From Symbiodinium natans (Eukaryota; Sar; Dinophyceae; Suessiales; Symbiodiniaceae): 64,000 nt of DNA. The position numbers and the translations under genes are program-made. The notes below the pieces were generated by a model. That model saw only the letters and a list, made by a program, of their open reading frames with translations, had not been told where the DNA came from and made no database searches. Positions 28,975 to 38,999 of the stretch are shown piece after piece. Every line of letters starts with the position of its first letter. The first letter of the stretch is position 1. The stretch lies in contig CAJNDS010002013.1 of NCBI GenBank assembly GCA_905221605.1, forward strand, positions 456,377 through 520,376, given 5' to 3'.

Positions 28975-29480
28975 TGGGGTTTAGGGTTTAGGGTTTAGGG
29001 TTTCGGGTTTAGGGTTCAGGGTTTAGGGTTTGGGGCTCAGGGGCTTGATGCAAATTCCTGAAATTTCGCATTCGAGAGGATGCGAACACCCTAAGCCCTA
29101 AACCCTGAAGCCCGCGAGCCCGAAACCTGCAAGTCCTAAAACCTAAACACCGACCCCCGCCCCCTTACTGGTCTGGTTTCGGGGTTTAGGGTTTAGGGTT
29201 TAGGGTTTAGGGCTTAGGGCTTAGGGCTAAGGGTTTAGGGTTTAGGGTTTAGGGTTTGGGGCTCAGGAAGCCCCAACCTCTAAACCCCCATTCGCTCCTT
29301 GAGTCTTGTAATGCCTGGGAGCTGCCGAGAATGGAGTTTTCCGACCAGATCGGTTCAGGGTAGGGTTGCGGTTTTGGATTAGGGTTTAGGGTTTAGGGTT
29401 CAGGGTTTCGGGTTTAGTAAGGGTTTAGGGTTTGGGGTTTGGGGTTTGGGAATTAGGGATTCGGGTTTAGGGCTTAGGGT
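28975..29480 (+). repeat. Cluster of short G-rich telomeric arrays
   Basis: Arrays at 28975-29035, 29180-29260 and 29380-29480, mixing TTTAGGG, TTTCGGG, CTTAGGG, CTAAGGG and TTTGGGG. Short unique spacers between them show no foldback. Confidence 0.9.
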
Positions 29481-29596
29481 TTAGGGCTTGCAAAACCTGG
29501 TTGCGGGCGCTGTGCATGGGCCCTAGCATCGCCAAGTGTTCGGCCGGAAACATAACCTGGAACATAGGGTTTCCACAATGTGCCTCGAACCCTAAG

Positions 29597-29695
29597 CCTA
29601 GACCCTAAACCCTAAACCCTAAACCCTAAACCCTAAACCCTAAACCCTAACCCTAAACACTAAACCCTAAACCCTAAACCCTAAACCCTAAACCC
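29597..29695 (-). repeat. Interstitial telomeric array, C-rich
   Basis: About fourteen units, with CCCTAACCCTAAACACTAAA irregularities in the middle. Confidence 0.95.
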
Positions 29696-29785
29696 CAAGG
29701 ACGACAGCAGACAGACAAAGAGCCGGGCAACCTGGGACCGAACCGCAAAGCCCTCAAGCCCACATCATCAACCCTGAACCCTAGA

Positions 29786-29887
29786 ACCCCTAAACCCTAA
29801 ACCCTAAACCCTAAACCCTAAACCCTAAACCCTAAACCCTAAACCCTAAACCCTAAACCCTAAACCCTAAACCCTAAACCCTAAACC
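29786..29887 (-). repeat. Interstitial telomeric array, C-rich
   Basis: Fourteen clean CCCTAAA units, 90 bp from the previous array and in the same orientation. Confidence 0.95.
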
Positions 29888-29939
29888 AACTACTTCCAAA
29901 AACGGCCCCTTGAAACCCTCAACTCTCAACCCCAAAGCC

Positions 29940-30053
29940 CTACTTGGAGGTTCCTGGGCAATCATAAGTATGGGGGATTAAGAAAATAGGTATGGCTTTA
30001 TCCTTGTTAAGGTAGTGTACTCATAACCCTGCTTAGAAGTACCAATGAACCCC
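29940..30053 (+). mobile_element. Foldback element, family G
   Basis: CTACTTGGAGGTTCCTGGGC at the left and CTTAGAAGTACCAATGAACCCC at the right pair, as do AAATAGGTATGGCTTTATCC and TAAGGTAGTGTACTCATAACCC around the centre. Confidence 0.75.
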
Positions 30054-30462
30054 TAAACCCGAAAACATACAGGCTGAACCATAAACCTTCGAATAAGCCC
30101 CACGCCCTAAACCCTAAACCCTAAAGCAAGCCCCCTAAATTGAGAGCAGCGCCTGCGCGATTTCGGGAACCCAGTTGGCATCGTTCCTCGAGCCTCAAGG
30201 ATTTCTGGCTCCCCTTTGATCAAGCAAGGAGTCCCTTTAGGATTTCGGGTTTCGAATTTTGGGGTTTAGGGTTTAGGGCTTGGCGGGGTTTAGGGTCACA
30301 CTCCATGCCCATTTAGGATTTAGGGCGCCGCTGGCCCAAAAAAAACAATCCGCTCATAGTCTTGTACGTCCCTTTTGTTCTTCACTCTCCTCACTCTCCA
30401 CTCATAAGCCAGAGAAAACCTAAACCACCTGCACGTTTTAACGCGTGCGGGTTCAGGCTTGC

Positions 30463-30594
30463 AAGGGGACCCCTTACTACTGTACTAACTATAGTTAAGG
30501 GCCTTATAACCTAATTTTGGATCCTCTTGTAACCCAATTTAGGGTCCTTAGAACTCGACTTATAACTGGGGGGGGGGTCCCCTCTTGTAGAGGA
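30463..30594. mobile_element. Foldback element, family M
   Basis: AAGGGGACCCCTTACTACTG at the left and CTGGGGGGGGGTCCCCTCTTG at the right are inverted ends. ACTAACTATAGTTAAGGGCC and TTATAACC words inside are shared with 34785. Confidence 0.65.
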
Positions 30595-30849
30595 GAAGGT
30601 GAAGGCGGACTCATTGGAACTCCTAAGAGGTTTAGGGTTGCCAGAACACAAGAAATCCAGGCCCGAAGGTTTGGCGCAGACACGGTTTAGGGTTTAGGGT
30701 TTAGGGCGTGCCAAACGGAAGCGCGCTTTGGGAGCGCGCAGAGTCTGCAGACCTACCCACCCCAAGACCGCCCACTTACAATTCTCAAGGAGTTAAGACC
30801 TTTTACTTTTTTTACAAAGCATCACATGAGTCAGCACTCACGCTCTTTT

Positions 30850-31305
30850 GGGGACCTCCACAAGGTGCGTGGACCAGGCGCAAAGCTGCAGCAGACGGAA
30901 ACGAGGCAGGGTCAGCGAAGACAGCTTGGGTTGGCCAGGAACAGACAAAGGCAGCGAGGCTTGGTTGGCGCGAAGGGGCTAAAACCAGGGAGGCAACACA
31001 CAGTGAACAGCTTGGGTAGGGCAGAGCGCCACGGAAACAGGGCTGGTGTGGACCGCACAAACTGGTGTGCGGACAGCTTGGCTTGGCGCGAAGGGGGCAA
31101 GGTGGGGTGCCAGGCCAGGTCAGGCCAGGTTGGGGACCTCCACAAGCTGCGTGGAATAGTCACAAAGCTGCAGCAAACGGAAACAAAACAGGGTGCGCGA
31201 GGACAGCTTGGGTTGGCTCGAAGGGGCTATGGGGGGATGGGCCAGGAACAGACAAAGGCAGCGAGGCTTGGTTGGCGCGAAGGGGCTAAAGCCAGGGAGA
31301 GATAA
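30850..31305 (+). repeat. GC-rich direct repeat, period about 282 bp
   Basis: GGGGACCTCCACAAG.TGCGTGG, AAAGCTGCAGCA.ACGGAAAC, GACAGCTTGGGTTGG and AACAGACAAAGGCAGCGAGG occur in order from 30850 and again from 31132. A partial third copy (GCGCCACGGAAACAGGG, GGACAGCTTGGCTTGGCGCG) lies between. A 159-codon frame (30826-31305) crosses both copies. Its repeats follow the DNA repeats and it has no known motif, so I do not call it a gene. Confidence 0.8.
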
Positions 31306-31314
31306 AGCCAGGAC

Positions 31315-31425
31315 AGGGCCGGGAGGGTCACGCCAGAAAGTAGGGCGGCCAGGGTCGGAGGGGCAGGGCCAGAAGGGCCAGGCCACAGGGCCAGGGCCAG
31401 GTCCGAGGACCAGAAGCCCCCACCC
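31315..31425 (+). repeat. Irregular GGCCAGGG cluster
   Basis: Irregular AGGGCCAGG units that occupy the place corresponding to the clean GGCCAG array of copy B (53482-53695). They precede the shared word TCTCACTGAGCGCTCGACT. Confidence 0.6.
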
Positions 31426-31559
31426 TGAGCAAATTTTTCAACAAAACGGCCCCTGGTCCCCTCAGCCCAGCGGACGGGGGTGAGGGACCAGGGGTCTCAA
31501 GGGGCCGTCCCAGGGGGCCTCCAATGCAGGACCCGCCTCGGGCTCCCTCGCAGGGTCTC

Positions 31560-31700
31560 ACTGAGCGCTCGACTAGCGCCCGCCTACCCCAAAAGACAAG
31601 AGAGTGGGGTGGCGGGCGGGTTTAGGGTTTAGGGTTTAGGGTTTAGGGTTTAGGGTTTAGGGTTTAGGGTTTAGGGTTTAGGGTTTAGGGTTTAGGTTTA
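31560..31700 (+). repeat. Duplication anchor plus shared telomeric array
   Basis: GAGCGCTCGACTAGCGCCCG, CCTACCCCAA and GTGGCGGGCGGG are followed directly by eleven TTTAGGG units. Copy B has the same words at 53855-53913 followed by four to five units in the same orientation. Confidence 0.9.
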
Positions 31701-31708
31701 GGCGGTTT

Positions 31709-31802
31709 CCGAAATTAGGGTACCTTTTTTGGGGTCCTCATCCTACTCTTCTGGGACTATTTTAGGGTCCCAAATTCTCGTAAACTCCCGTATCTTGTCA
31801 GA
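31709..31802. mobile_element. Foldback element, family D
   Basis: GGTTTCCGAAATTAGGGTACC at the left pairs loosely with AGGGTCCCAAATTCTCGTAAAC at the right. The centre is TTGGGGTCCTCATCCTAC. Confidence 0.6.
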
Positions 31803-31857
31803 CTAAACCCACTCATTTGATTACAGGTAGGCCTTACCTAAACCCAAAACTCTCAAC

Positions 31858-32093
31858 CCTCAACCCTTCAACCCTTCAACCCTTCAACCCTTCAACCCTT
31901 CAACCCTTCAACCCTTCAACCCTAAAACCCTAAAACCCTAAAACCCTAAAACCCTAAAACCCTAAACCCCTAAAACCCTAAAACCCTAAAACCCTAAACC
32001 CCTAAAACCCTAAAACCCTAAAACCCTAAAACCCTAAAACCCTAAAACCCTAAAACCCTAAAACCCTAAAACCCTAAAACCCTAAACCCTCAA
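31858..32093 (-). repeat. AACCCTTC array followed by CCCTAAAA array
   Basis: Eight AACCCTTC units (31860-31921), then about twenty CCCTAAAA 8-mers interrupted twice by CCCCTAAAA. The CCCTAAAA unit equals the Chlamydomonas-type telomere repeat TTTTAGGG, but next to AACCCTTC and CCCTAAA it is better explained as a local variant. Confidence 0.95.
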
Positions 32094-32094
32094 C

Positions 32095-32245
32095 CCTAAA
32101 GGACTGCAAAGCCTCAACCCGAAACACCCTGCAAGATTGCCGCAAGGCTGCCGGCAGGTGGACAGCTTTTCGACCGCACCTGGGATGCGATAACCTTTAA
32201 ACTCTCAGGGATTATAGGATTTCGGGTCCGAAGCCCTAAACCCTA
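32095..32245 (+). repeat. Duplication anchor
   Basis: CTGCAAGATTGCCGCAAGGC, TGCCGGCAGGTGGACAGC and TCTCAGGGATTATAGGAT match 54725-54850 closely. Confidence 0.9.
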
Positions 32246-32379
32246 AACCCTAAACCCTAAACCCTAAACCCTGAACCCTGAACCCTGAACCCTGAACCCT
32301 AAACCCTTCCTGGTGCTTCCTGGAATCTCATCCCGAGATCGCCCCGACTTTTCACGCCGCTGCTCTCCCTTAGCGAGAC

Positions 32380-32590
32380 TCTGCCCAAGATACGGGGAGC
32401 GACTGCGAGCACTCATCGATGAATGTGTTCTTGTACCTGGAGAGTTTGGGGTTCAGGCGCGCCGATCCAAGCCCAGGCTCCTCAGGGTTTAGGGTTTAGG
32501 GTTCAGGGTTCGGGTTTAGGGTATAGGGTTTAGGGTTTAGGGTTTAGGGTTTAGGGTTTAGGGTTTAGGGTTTAGGGTTTAGGGTTAGAG
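32380..32590 (+). repeat. Duplication anchor and G-rich telomeric array
   Basis: GGAGCGACTGCGAGCA, TCATCGATGAATGTGTTC and TTGTACCTGG are shared with 56396-56458. About fourteen G-rich units follow from 32483. In copy B, TTTCGGG-rich G-rich units follow the same word. Confidence 0.85.
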
Positions 32591-32664
32591 CCAGACAGAT
32601 GTGGGGGTTTCCGGTCTTGATTATGAGGGGGATCCTGCATCTGCCCCATTTTCGTAAACCCCCG

Positions 32665-32740
32665 CGTAAGGTTGGGGTTTGGGGTTTGGGGTTTGGGGTT
32701 TAGGGTTTAGGGTTTAGGGTTTAGGGTTTAGGGTTTAGGA
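32665..32740 (+). repeat. TTTGGGG to TTTAGGG array
   Basis: Four TTTGGGG units, then seven TTTAGGG. Confidence 0.9.
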
Positions 32741-32924
32741 TGAGGGTGTCAGGGGAATGCGGCCAGGGCTGAGGCTCGAAGGCTTCGGGTTTTTCTTGCT
32801 TTCTATACATAAAATGCAACTTACCGACCCCCTAAGTTTCGGAACCCCGGCCGAAAGCCTGATACCGACTTCTCATCATAAGGGTTTAGGGTTTAGGGTT
32901 TAGGGTTTCAGGGGTTAGGGCTAT

Positions 32925-33040
32925 AAGTCGGGCCAAGGTGCTGAAACACCATGGCTAGAAGAGCTCAAGTCGCACACGGGTCACAGGTGAGCTCGTGGTT
33001 GCTCGTGCTAGAGGCGGCTGCAATTTGGAGGGGGGGAGGG
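32925..33040 (+). repeat. Duplication anchor
   Basis: AGTCGGGCCAAGG, TTGCTCGTGCT.GAG and CGGCTGCAATTTGG match 56800-56910 at roughly 80% by eye. Confidence 0.9.
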
Positions 33041-33077
33041 AGGGTTCCAAAACGAAGGGCACCTTCTTGATTGCGGT

Positions 33078-33298
33078 GCAGGGTTTAGGGTTTAGGGTTT
33101 AGGGTTTAGGGTTTAGGGTTTAGGGTTTAGGGTTTAGGGTTTAGGGTTTAGGGTTTAGGGTTTAGGGTTTAGGGTTTAGGGTTTAGGGTTAGGTTTAGGG
33201 TTTAGGGTTTAGGGTTTAGGGTTTAGGGTTTAGGGTTTAGGGTTTAGGGTTTAGGGTTTAGGGTTTAGGGTTTAGGGTTTAGGGTTTAGCGTTTAGGG
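33078..33298 (+). repeat. Very long telomeric array, G-rich, shared by both copies
   Basis: About 31 TTTAGGG units with a single one-base deletion near 33188. The matching copy B array (56950-57005) has about seven. Confidence 0.95.
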
Positions 33299-33432
33299 CA
33301 CCTTCAACCCTCTAGCTTAATTCGACCCGGTGCCCTTTTAGGGTTTAGGGTTTAGGGTTTAGGGCTTAGGGCTTAGGGTTTAGGGCTTTGTAGGGGCTCA
33401 TCCTACAAGATGGGAATAAGGGCCTACTCTGG

Positions 33433-33548
33433 GTCGGTAGCCCAGTAGCCATATTGCAAAAAGGGCACCCCTTTTTTCTGGTTTGGCTACTTTATAAGGG
33501 AACCCAGAGCCAAAAAACGGGGGTAAAGGGTACCACTGGGCTACTAAG
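33433..33548 (+). mobile_element. Foldback element, family B, GGTAGCCC subtype
   Basis: GGTAGCCCAGTAGCCATATTGC at the left and GGTACCACTGGGCTACTAAG at the right are inverted ends, with AAAAAGGGCACCCC and TTATAAGGGAACCC inside. Just before it, GATGGGAATAAGGGCCTACTC looks like the end of another B copy. Confidence 0.85.
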
Positions 33549-33799
33549 TGGTTTAGGACTTTCGGGTTTGGCGATTCAGGGGTTTAGGATTTGGGGCGCT
33601 GCCTCAGCAACCTCAAACCCCCCTCAAACCCCCAAACTCTGAGGGTTTGGGGTTTATAGTTCAAGGTGTTGGGGTGAACCATCCTATACCCTGCAACTGC
33701 CTGACCAAGAGGGAGTCGAAGAAAAGCCGAATAAGAGGACGGTGGGGGGTTTAGGGTTTAGAAGGTTGAGGTTATGGTGGGGGGGGGATGGGCTGGCGG

Positions 33800-34260
33800 G
33801 AGGGGCGGAAATCCCGCGAAGTTTCTAGTTCATCAATTTCGGGCTAAGACATCCATTTTGCTTCCCTGCTACAATTGGAAAACAAAAATGGCTGAAACGA
33901 AAACTCCCACCTCGGAAACTTTCCATTTCAACCATTTCATCCAATTCATACATTTTTAATCTGAAAGTCAAGACTCAAACCCCGATTCTGCATGTCATCC
34001 AGTTCTTTCCCATGAATAAAATTGAAAACCCGCATCTGGGACCTGGTTTCGGGAGAGACCTGAAACCACTAAAAAAGTTCAAAATGGCAAAGATCTGTTG
34101 AAATGGAGAATATTTTCCGAGACTTTCCATTTCATCCGCTTCAACCATTTCATCCGTTGGCACAAAATATAAAGAACTACCCCCCTGAAACCCTCTGAAA
34201 GCTATTCCTAAATACAGTCCTCTTAAACCCAGCAGTGGAAAATATGACATGTCCCCGTGG
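33800..34260. other. Telomere-free spacer between duplicate copies
   Basis: About 460 bp with a direct repeat of TTTCCATTTCA and CAACCATTTCATCC words (33918 and 34128). The minus-strand 91-codon frame (33975-34250) has no recognisable motif. The right end (GGAAAATATGACATGTCCC, GGCCTACCGAG) is a family P word also seen at 45600 and 15430. This is the junction region between copies A and B. Confidence 0.5.
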
Positions 34261-34784
34261 CCTACCGAGATATTAAGTCCCCTACAAAGATAAAACCCTA
34301 AACCCTAAACCCTAAACCCTAAACCCTAAACCCTAAACCCTTGGCCGCTTTCTCCCCGTTGTACATGAGCGTCGTGTAAGAGCGAGCAAAGTCCATCTAT
34401 GCTGCCGTGCCGTGCCTCTCTACCCACAACACAGGGTTTGGGGTTTAGGGTTTAGGGTTTAGGGTTTAGGGTTTAGGGTTTAGCTCTTCTCTTCTGGGTG
34501 GTCTTACAAGCCTGGCGCCCTTCAATTACACCCGAAGCCCTGAACCCCAATCTCCATCTAGACCAAGACTGCCCGCACTTCTAGCACCTTTTCAAGAGTT
34601 GTTAGGGTTTCGGGTTTAGGGTTTAGGGTTTAGGGTTTCGGGTTTGAGGGTTTAGGGAGGGCACGATTTGGGGGCTCTACTTCTTGGATCCTCTCAGGGG
34701 TCTGGGAAGCAGCTGGCAGCAAAGGCTTCTCCTGGTTCGCACACAAAGAAGAAAAAAAACGCACGCACACACAAGGAAGAGCCC

Positions 34785-34942
34785 CGCTAGCTATAAGTCC
34801 CTATGTTGGGTGATAAGGGTACTAAATTCGAGTATTTGTCCCTGAACTACTATAGTTAGTATAGTAACCCTAAGTTGGGTTATAAGGGTACTAAATTATA
34901 AGTCCCTGAACTATAGCTAGTATAGTCAGGGGGTCCCCTCCT
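34785..34942. mobile_element. Foldback element, family M
   Basis: CTATAAGTCCCTATGTTGGG and TAAGGGTACTAAATT each occur twice in the element (34790 and 34870). ACTATAGTTAGTATAGT and ACTATAGCTAGTATAGT are near-palindromes. It therefore has both an internal direct duplication and a fold, and ends with GGGGGTCCCCTCC like the 30463 copy. Confidence 0.65.
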
Positions 34943-35045
34943 TATGCACCAACACACACAGAATGCGTGCTATGCACTGCACTATCTGAGGATCGTGGGC
35001 TAAACCTTTAAGCCCTGTAGGCTATACGGTTAAGGTTTAAAGGTT

Positions 35046-36960
35046 TAGGGTTGAAAAGTTCAACAGTCAGCCCATAGAGTTTAAACCTTAAGGGTCCTAA
35101 ACGCTTAACCTTTAAACCCTATAGGCCATAGGGTTAAGGTTGAAAGGCTTAGGGTTTAAGATTTTGGCATTAAAACACAAGCCCATAGAGCTTAAGCCTT
35201 AAGGGTTTAAGGTTTCAGCATTGAAACGATAACCCTAAGCCCTTTAGGGTCAGAACCTTGAAGCCCTGTAGGGCTCTAAAACGTTAACAGGGTTTAACCC
35301 TATAGGCGTTGAATGTATAAATGCCCAGACATTACGCTCTCTTTAACCTTTCAGCCCTATAGGGTCTAAAGGCTTAGGGTATTTCTTAAGCCCTGAGGGT
35401 TTAAAACCTTAAGCCCTCAAGGTGGGCTTGGGTTTAAATGCCTAAATCTTGAATCCTAAACCTTTAAACCTTAACCCTATAGCCTATAGGGTTTAAAGGT
35501 TAAGCGTTTAGGCCCCTTAGGGTCTGAACTCTATAGGCTTACTTTTAAAACCTAAACCCTTAAACCTTGACCCTATAGCCTATAGGGTCTAAAGGTTAAG
35601 CGTTTAGGCCCCTTAAGGTTAAGGGTCCTAAACGCTTAACCTTTAAACCCTATAGGCCATAGGGTTAAGGTTGAAAGGCTTAGGGTTTAAGATTTTGGCA
35701 TTAAAACACAAGCCCATAGAGCTTAAACCTTAAGGGGGGTCCAAAGGCTTAGGGTATTTCTTAAGCCCTGAGGGTTTAAAACCTTAAACCCTTAAGGTGG
35801 GCTTGGGTTTAAATGCCTAAATCTTGAATCCTAAACCTTTAAACCTTAACCCTATAGCCTATAGGGTTTAAAGGTTAAGCGTTTAGGCCCCTTAGGGTCT
35901 GAACTCTATAGGCTTACTTTTAAAACCTAAACCCTTAAACCTTGACCCTATAGCCTATAGGGTCTAAAGGTTAAGCGTTTAGGCCCCTTAAGGTTAAGGG
36001 TCCTAAACGCTTAACCTTTAAACCCTATAGGCCATAGGGTTAAGGTTGAAAGGCTTAGGGTTTAAGATTTTGGCATTAAAACACAAGCCCATAGAGCTTA
36101 AACCTTAAGGGGGGTCCAAAGGCTTAGGGTATTTCTTAAGCCCTGAGGGTTTAAAACCTTAAACCCTTAAGGTGGGCTTGGGTTTAAATGCCTAAATCTT
36201 GAATCCTAAACCTTTAAACCTTAACCCTATAGCCTATAGGGTTTAAAGGTTAAGCGTTTAGGCCCCTTAGGGTCTGAACTCTATAGGCTTACTTTTAAAA
36301 CCTAAACCCTTAAACCTTGACCCTATAGCCTATAGGGTCTAAAGGTTAAGCGTTTAGGCCCCTTAAGGTTAAGGGTCCTAAACGCTTAACCTTTAAACCC
36401 TATAGGCCATAGGGTTAAGGTTGAAAGGCTTAGGGTTTAAGATTTTGGCATTAAAACACAAGCCCATAGAGCTTAAACCTTAAGGGGGGTCCAAAGGCTT
36501 AGGGTATTTCTTAAGCCCTGAGGGTTTAAAACCCTAAACCCTTAAGGTGGGCTTGGGTTTAAATGCCTAAATCTTGAATCCTAAACCTTTAAACCTTAAC
36601 CCTATAGCCTATAGGGTTTAAAGGTTAAGCGTTTAGGCCCCTTAGGGTCTGAACTCTATAGACTTACTTTTAAAACCAAAACCCTTCAACCTTGACCCTA
36701 TAGCCTATAGGGTCTAAAGGTTAAGCGTTTAGGCCCCTTAAGGCTTTAACTCTATGGGCCTGCTATTGAACTTAAACCCTAAACCATTAAACCTTAGCCC
36801 TATAGCCTATAGGGCTTAAAGGTTAAGTGTTTAGGCCCTGTACGCTAAGATTTACACTCGATGGGCTTAGGTTTAAATGCCTAAATCTTAAGGCCCTAAA
36901 CCTTTTAAGCCTTAACCCAAAAGGGTTTTACGGTTAAGGGTTCAGGTTTAAATGGCGGTT
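35046..36960. repeat. Tandem array, 375-bp period, with palindromic submotifs
   Basis: The word GGTGGGCTTGGGTTTAAATG starts at 35421, 35796, 36171 and 36546, giving an exact 375-bp period. The middle units are nearly identical. The left start (35046-35420) and right end (36740-36960) are diverged. Each unit contains palindromes such as CCCTATAGCCTATAGGG and the inverted pair CCTAAACGCTTAACCTTTAA / TTAAAGGTTAAGCGTTTAGG. The whole unit is built from decayed TTTAGGG-like and TTAAGGG words. No open frame survives. Confidence 0.95.
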
Positions 36961-37049
36961 AAATCTTCAACTTCACATCGCCTCCGGGCCCATGCAAGTA
37001 TTTAACTTGATATCGCTAAATCATGAAAATACCTAGATCTTTGGGGGGG

Positions 37050-37165
37050 GGGTAGCATATATATATATATACATATATGTATATATATATATATATATTC
37101 TTCCTTATAAGGGTAATATAGAGATTATTATGTTTTTTCGGGGTTCTTAAGCAAATAGTAGTTTG
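37050..37165. repeat. TA microsatellite joined to a family N fragment
   Basis: (TA)n/TACATATATG to 37098, then ATTCTTCCTTATAAGGG, TTTCGGGGTTCTTAAGCAAA and TAGTAG, words of family N seen at 10500 and 19728. Confidence 0.6.
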
Positions 37166-37239
37166 TGGAGGCTTGGAGAAAGAGAAACTCCGGAGCCTCC
37201 CGCCAACTTTGCTGTTCCAGAGATGGGCAGTTGCCTAAA

Positions 37240-37323
37240 TTAGCGTCCCTTCTTGGGTACCTATTATAAGGCGGCACCCTTTAAAAAGGTATCCCAAAAA
37301 GGGACCCGAATTTAGAGAACCAC
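37240..37323. mobile_element. Foldback element, family E
   Basis: TAGCGTCCCTTCTTGGGTACC at the left pairs with GGTATCCCAAAAAGGGACCCG at the right. The centre is TTATAAGGCGGCACCC. Confidence 0.75.
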
Positions 37324-37875
37324 CCATATGGAGAATGATCTGGTTCTGAGCCACTTCGGGTGCTCTGGACAAAAAGGAAAAAATACCCCTAAACCCTAAA
37401 CCCTAAACTTATAAACCTTATAAACCTTAAAAACCCTAAACCCTACACCCTAAACCCTAAACCCTAAACGCCAGGGTTTAGAGGGGCTAGAGCTGCAGTT
37501 TTGGATGTCTGGCTTTCCGCTTGCCAACAGGGGGCCAGAAGTCCGAAAACCCGAAAACCCTAAACCCTGACATCCCTGGGCAGGGTTTAGGTTTAGGGTT
37601 TAGGGTTTAGGGCTTAGGGTTTAGGGTTTAGGGTTCAGGGTTCAGGGTTTAGGGTTTAGGGTTGACGACTATTCACCCCCTACCGAATGCACCCGGCCCC
37701 TTCGCGGGACAGGGTGTTTCTAAATCATTAAAGCAAGACCTCAATGTCAAACCAAAACTCTAAGTTCAATTCAAAATCCACGAGAAGCACTGCCGCATTG
37801 TTGGGCTACATTTCCCAAGCCTAGATCCGGATTTCGAAATTGGGGGGGCGGGGGCGCCGGGGATGGGTAGGTTTA

Positions 37876-37935
37876 ACCCTAAACCCTAAACCCTAAACCC
37901 TAAACCCTAAACCCTAAACCCTAAACCCTAAGAAC
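37876..37935 (-). repeat. Interstitial telomeric array, C-rich
   Basis: Eight CCCTAAA units. Confidence 0.95.
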
Positions 37936-38189
37936 ACAGCAGAAGGGATGAGACCTGAAACCTGCACCGTCGACTAAAGCTCATTTGGAGCCTCTACGTT
38001 TACTCTGCTGTGTGGGCGTCGCAGCAAAGGCAGCGAACTCACGCAGGGTCTATGTACACAGGACTGATGAATGCTGACGGCACGTGACCGAATCTCAAAC
38101 ATCCCTACATAGCCCCCCAAAAGGAGAGCACCAACAAGAACCCAAACCCAGAAACCCCCCCCCCCCCCCCCCAACAGAAGATCCCTAAT

Positions 38190-38385
38190 TAGACCCTAAA
38201 CCCTAAACCCAACACCCTAGACCCTAACCCCTAAACCCTAAACCTAAAACCCCAAACCCTATAAACCCTCAACCCTAGACCCCAAACCCTATAAACCCTA
38301 AACCCCAAACCCTATAAACCCTATAAACCCTAAACCCTAAACCCCAAACCCCAAACCCTAAACCCTACAAACCCTAAACGCTCCA
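38190..38385 (-). repeat. Degenerate C-rich telomeric cluster with CCCTATAAA units
   Basis: Alternating CCCTAAA, CCCCAAA, CCCTATAAA and CCCTAGA units over about 195 bp, with no clean run longer than three. It is probably an old array. Confidence 0.9.
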
Positions 38386-38497
38386 TGGAGGCCGAGGCCT
38401 ACCCTCCTCCTTCGAGTTGCGCCACTCCCCTAACCCTCAACCCTCAACCCTAAACTCTTCTCCGGCAGTCCAGACTGGACTGGGCGTGGCTTTCAGG

Positions 38498-38595
38498 TTT
38501 AGGGTTAGGGTTTAGGGTTTAGGGTTTAGGGTTTAGGGTTTAGGGTTTAGGGTTTAGGGTTTAGGGTTGAGGGTTGAGGGTTGAGGGTTGAGGGT
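38498..38595 (+). repeat. Telomeric array ending in TTGAGGG
   Basis: About ten TTTAGGG units followed by four TTGAGGG, directly joined to a family A element. Confidence 0.95.
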
Positions 38596-38783
38596 CCATG
38601 TACCAAAAGTAAGGAGTACTTGGGCCTTAAAGTACATCCAATAAAGGAACTTTATGAAAATAGGCACCCCTAATATAGACCCCAAAATAGTCGAATTCCC
38701 TTTGGAATGAGGACCACGTAAAACCCCATAGAATATAGGGACTGTTGGGGCCCTAGCATTGCCTGTTTAGGTACATGGACCCT
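38595..38783. mobile_element. Family A element with a nested family D-like insert
   Basis: GGGTCCATGTACC, GGAGTACTTGGGCCTTAAAG at the left and GGGGCCCTAGCATT, TTTAGGTACATGGACCC at the right are family A arms. Between ACTTTATG and GGGACTG lie AGGCACCCCTAATATAGACC and GGACCACGTAAAACCCC, which resemble family D. The element is about 85 bp longer than a standard A copy. Confidence 0.65.
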
Positions 38784-38999
38784 CAGGTACTAGTTGGGTT
38801 GAGGTATCGGACGTGCAGGGCAACGCTTTGATTTAGGGTTTAGGGCTTAGGGTTGGGGGTTTGGGGTTTCGGATTTAGGGTTCAGGCTAAGGTTCTGTGA
38901 GCAGTCCTCGTCCTCGTATGGAAGTAGGTACCTGGAAACCATACTAAGTAGGGTTCTTTTGGGATCTTGGGGTTTTATGGGTACCTACTTCCATCATTG

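Larger units (their letters stand above)
6405..33800 (+). repeat. Copy A of a large direct segmental duplication
   Basis: Diverged non-telomeric words here recur, almost in the same order and strand, at 34345-57115. Anchor pairs (A/B): 6405/34350, 6655/34488, 8580/37185, 11245/39700, 12118/39865, 12285/40165, 12560/40735, 12810/41045, 15155/42120, 15725/42255, 15960/42422, 16285/43012, 16985/43870, 17170/44205, 17660/44655, 17930/44815, 19050/45255, 19800/45935, 20290/46225, 21195/47692, 23170/48555, 23705/49312, 24070/49737, 24890/50460, 31560/53855, 32095/54725, 32380/56396, 32925/56800, 33751/57073. One pair (30165/54190) is locally out of order. The best anchors look about 80-85% identical by eye. 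Confidence is highest for 11.2-25.0 kb. Confidence 0.8.

Noticed and set aside
31920-32090. CCCTAAAA array as evidence for a Chlamydomonas-type telomere
   Set aside because: Canonical CCCTAAA dominates everywhere else. The 8-mer is one of many local variant blocks.
35046-36960. CRISPR-like array
   Set aside because: The 375-bp period, absence of distinct spacers and eukaryotic context exclude it. The inner short repeats are palindromic words of one satellite unit.
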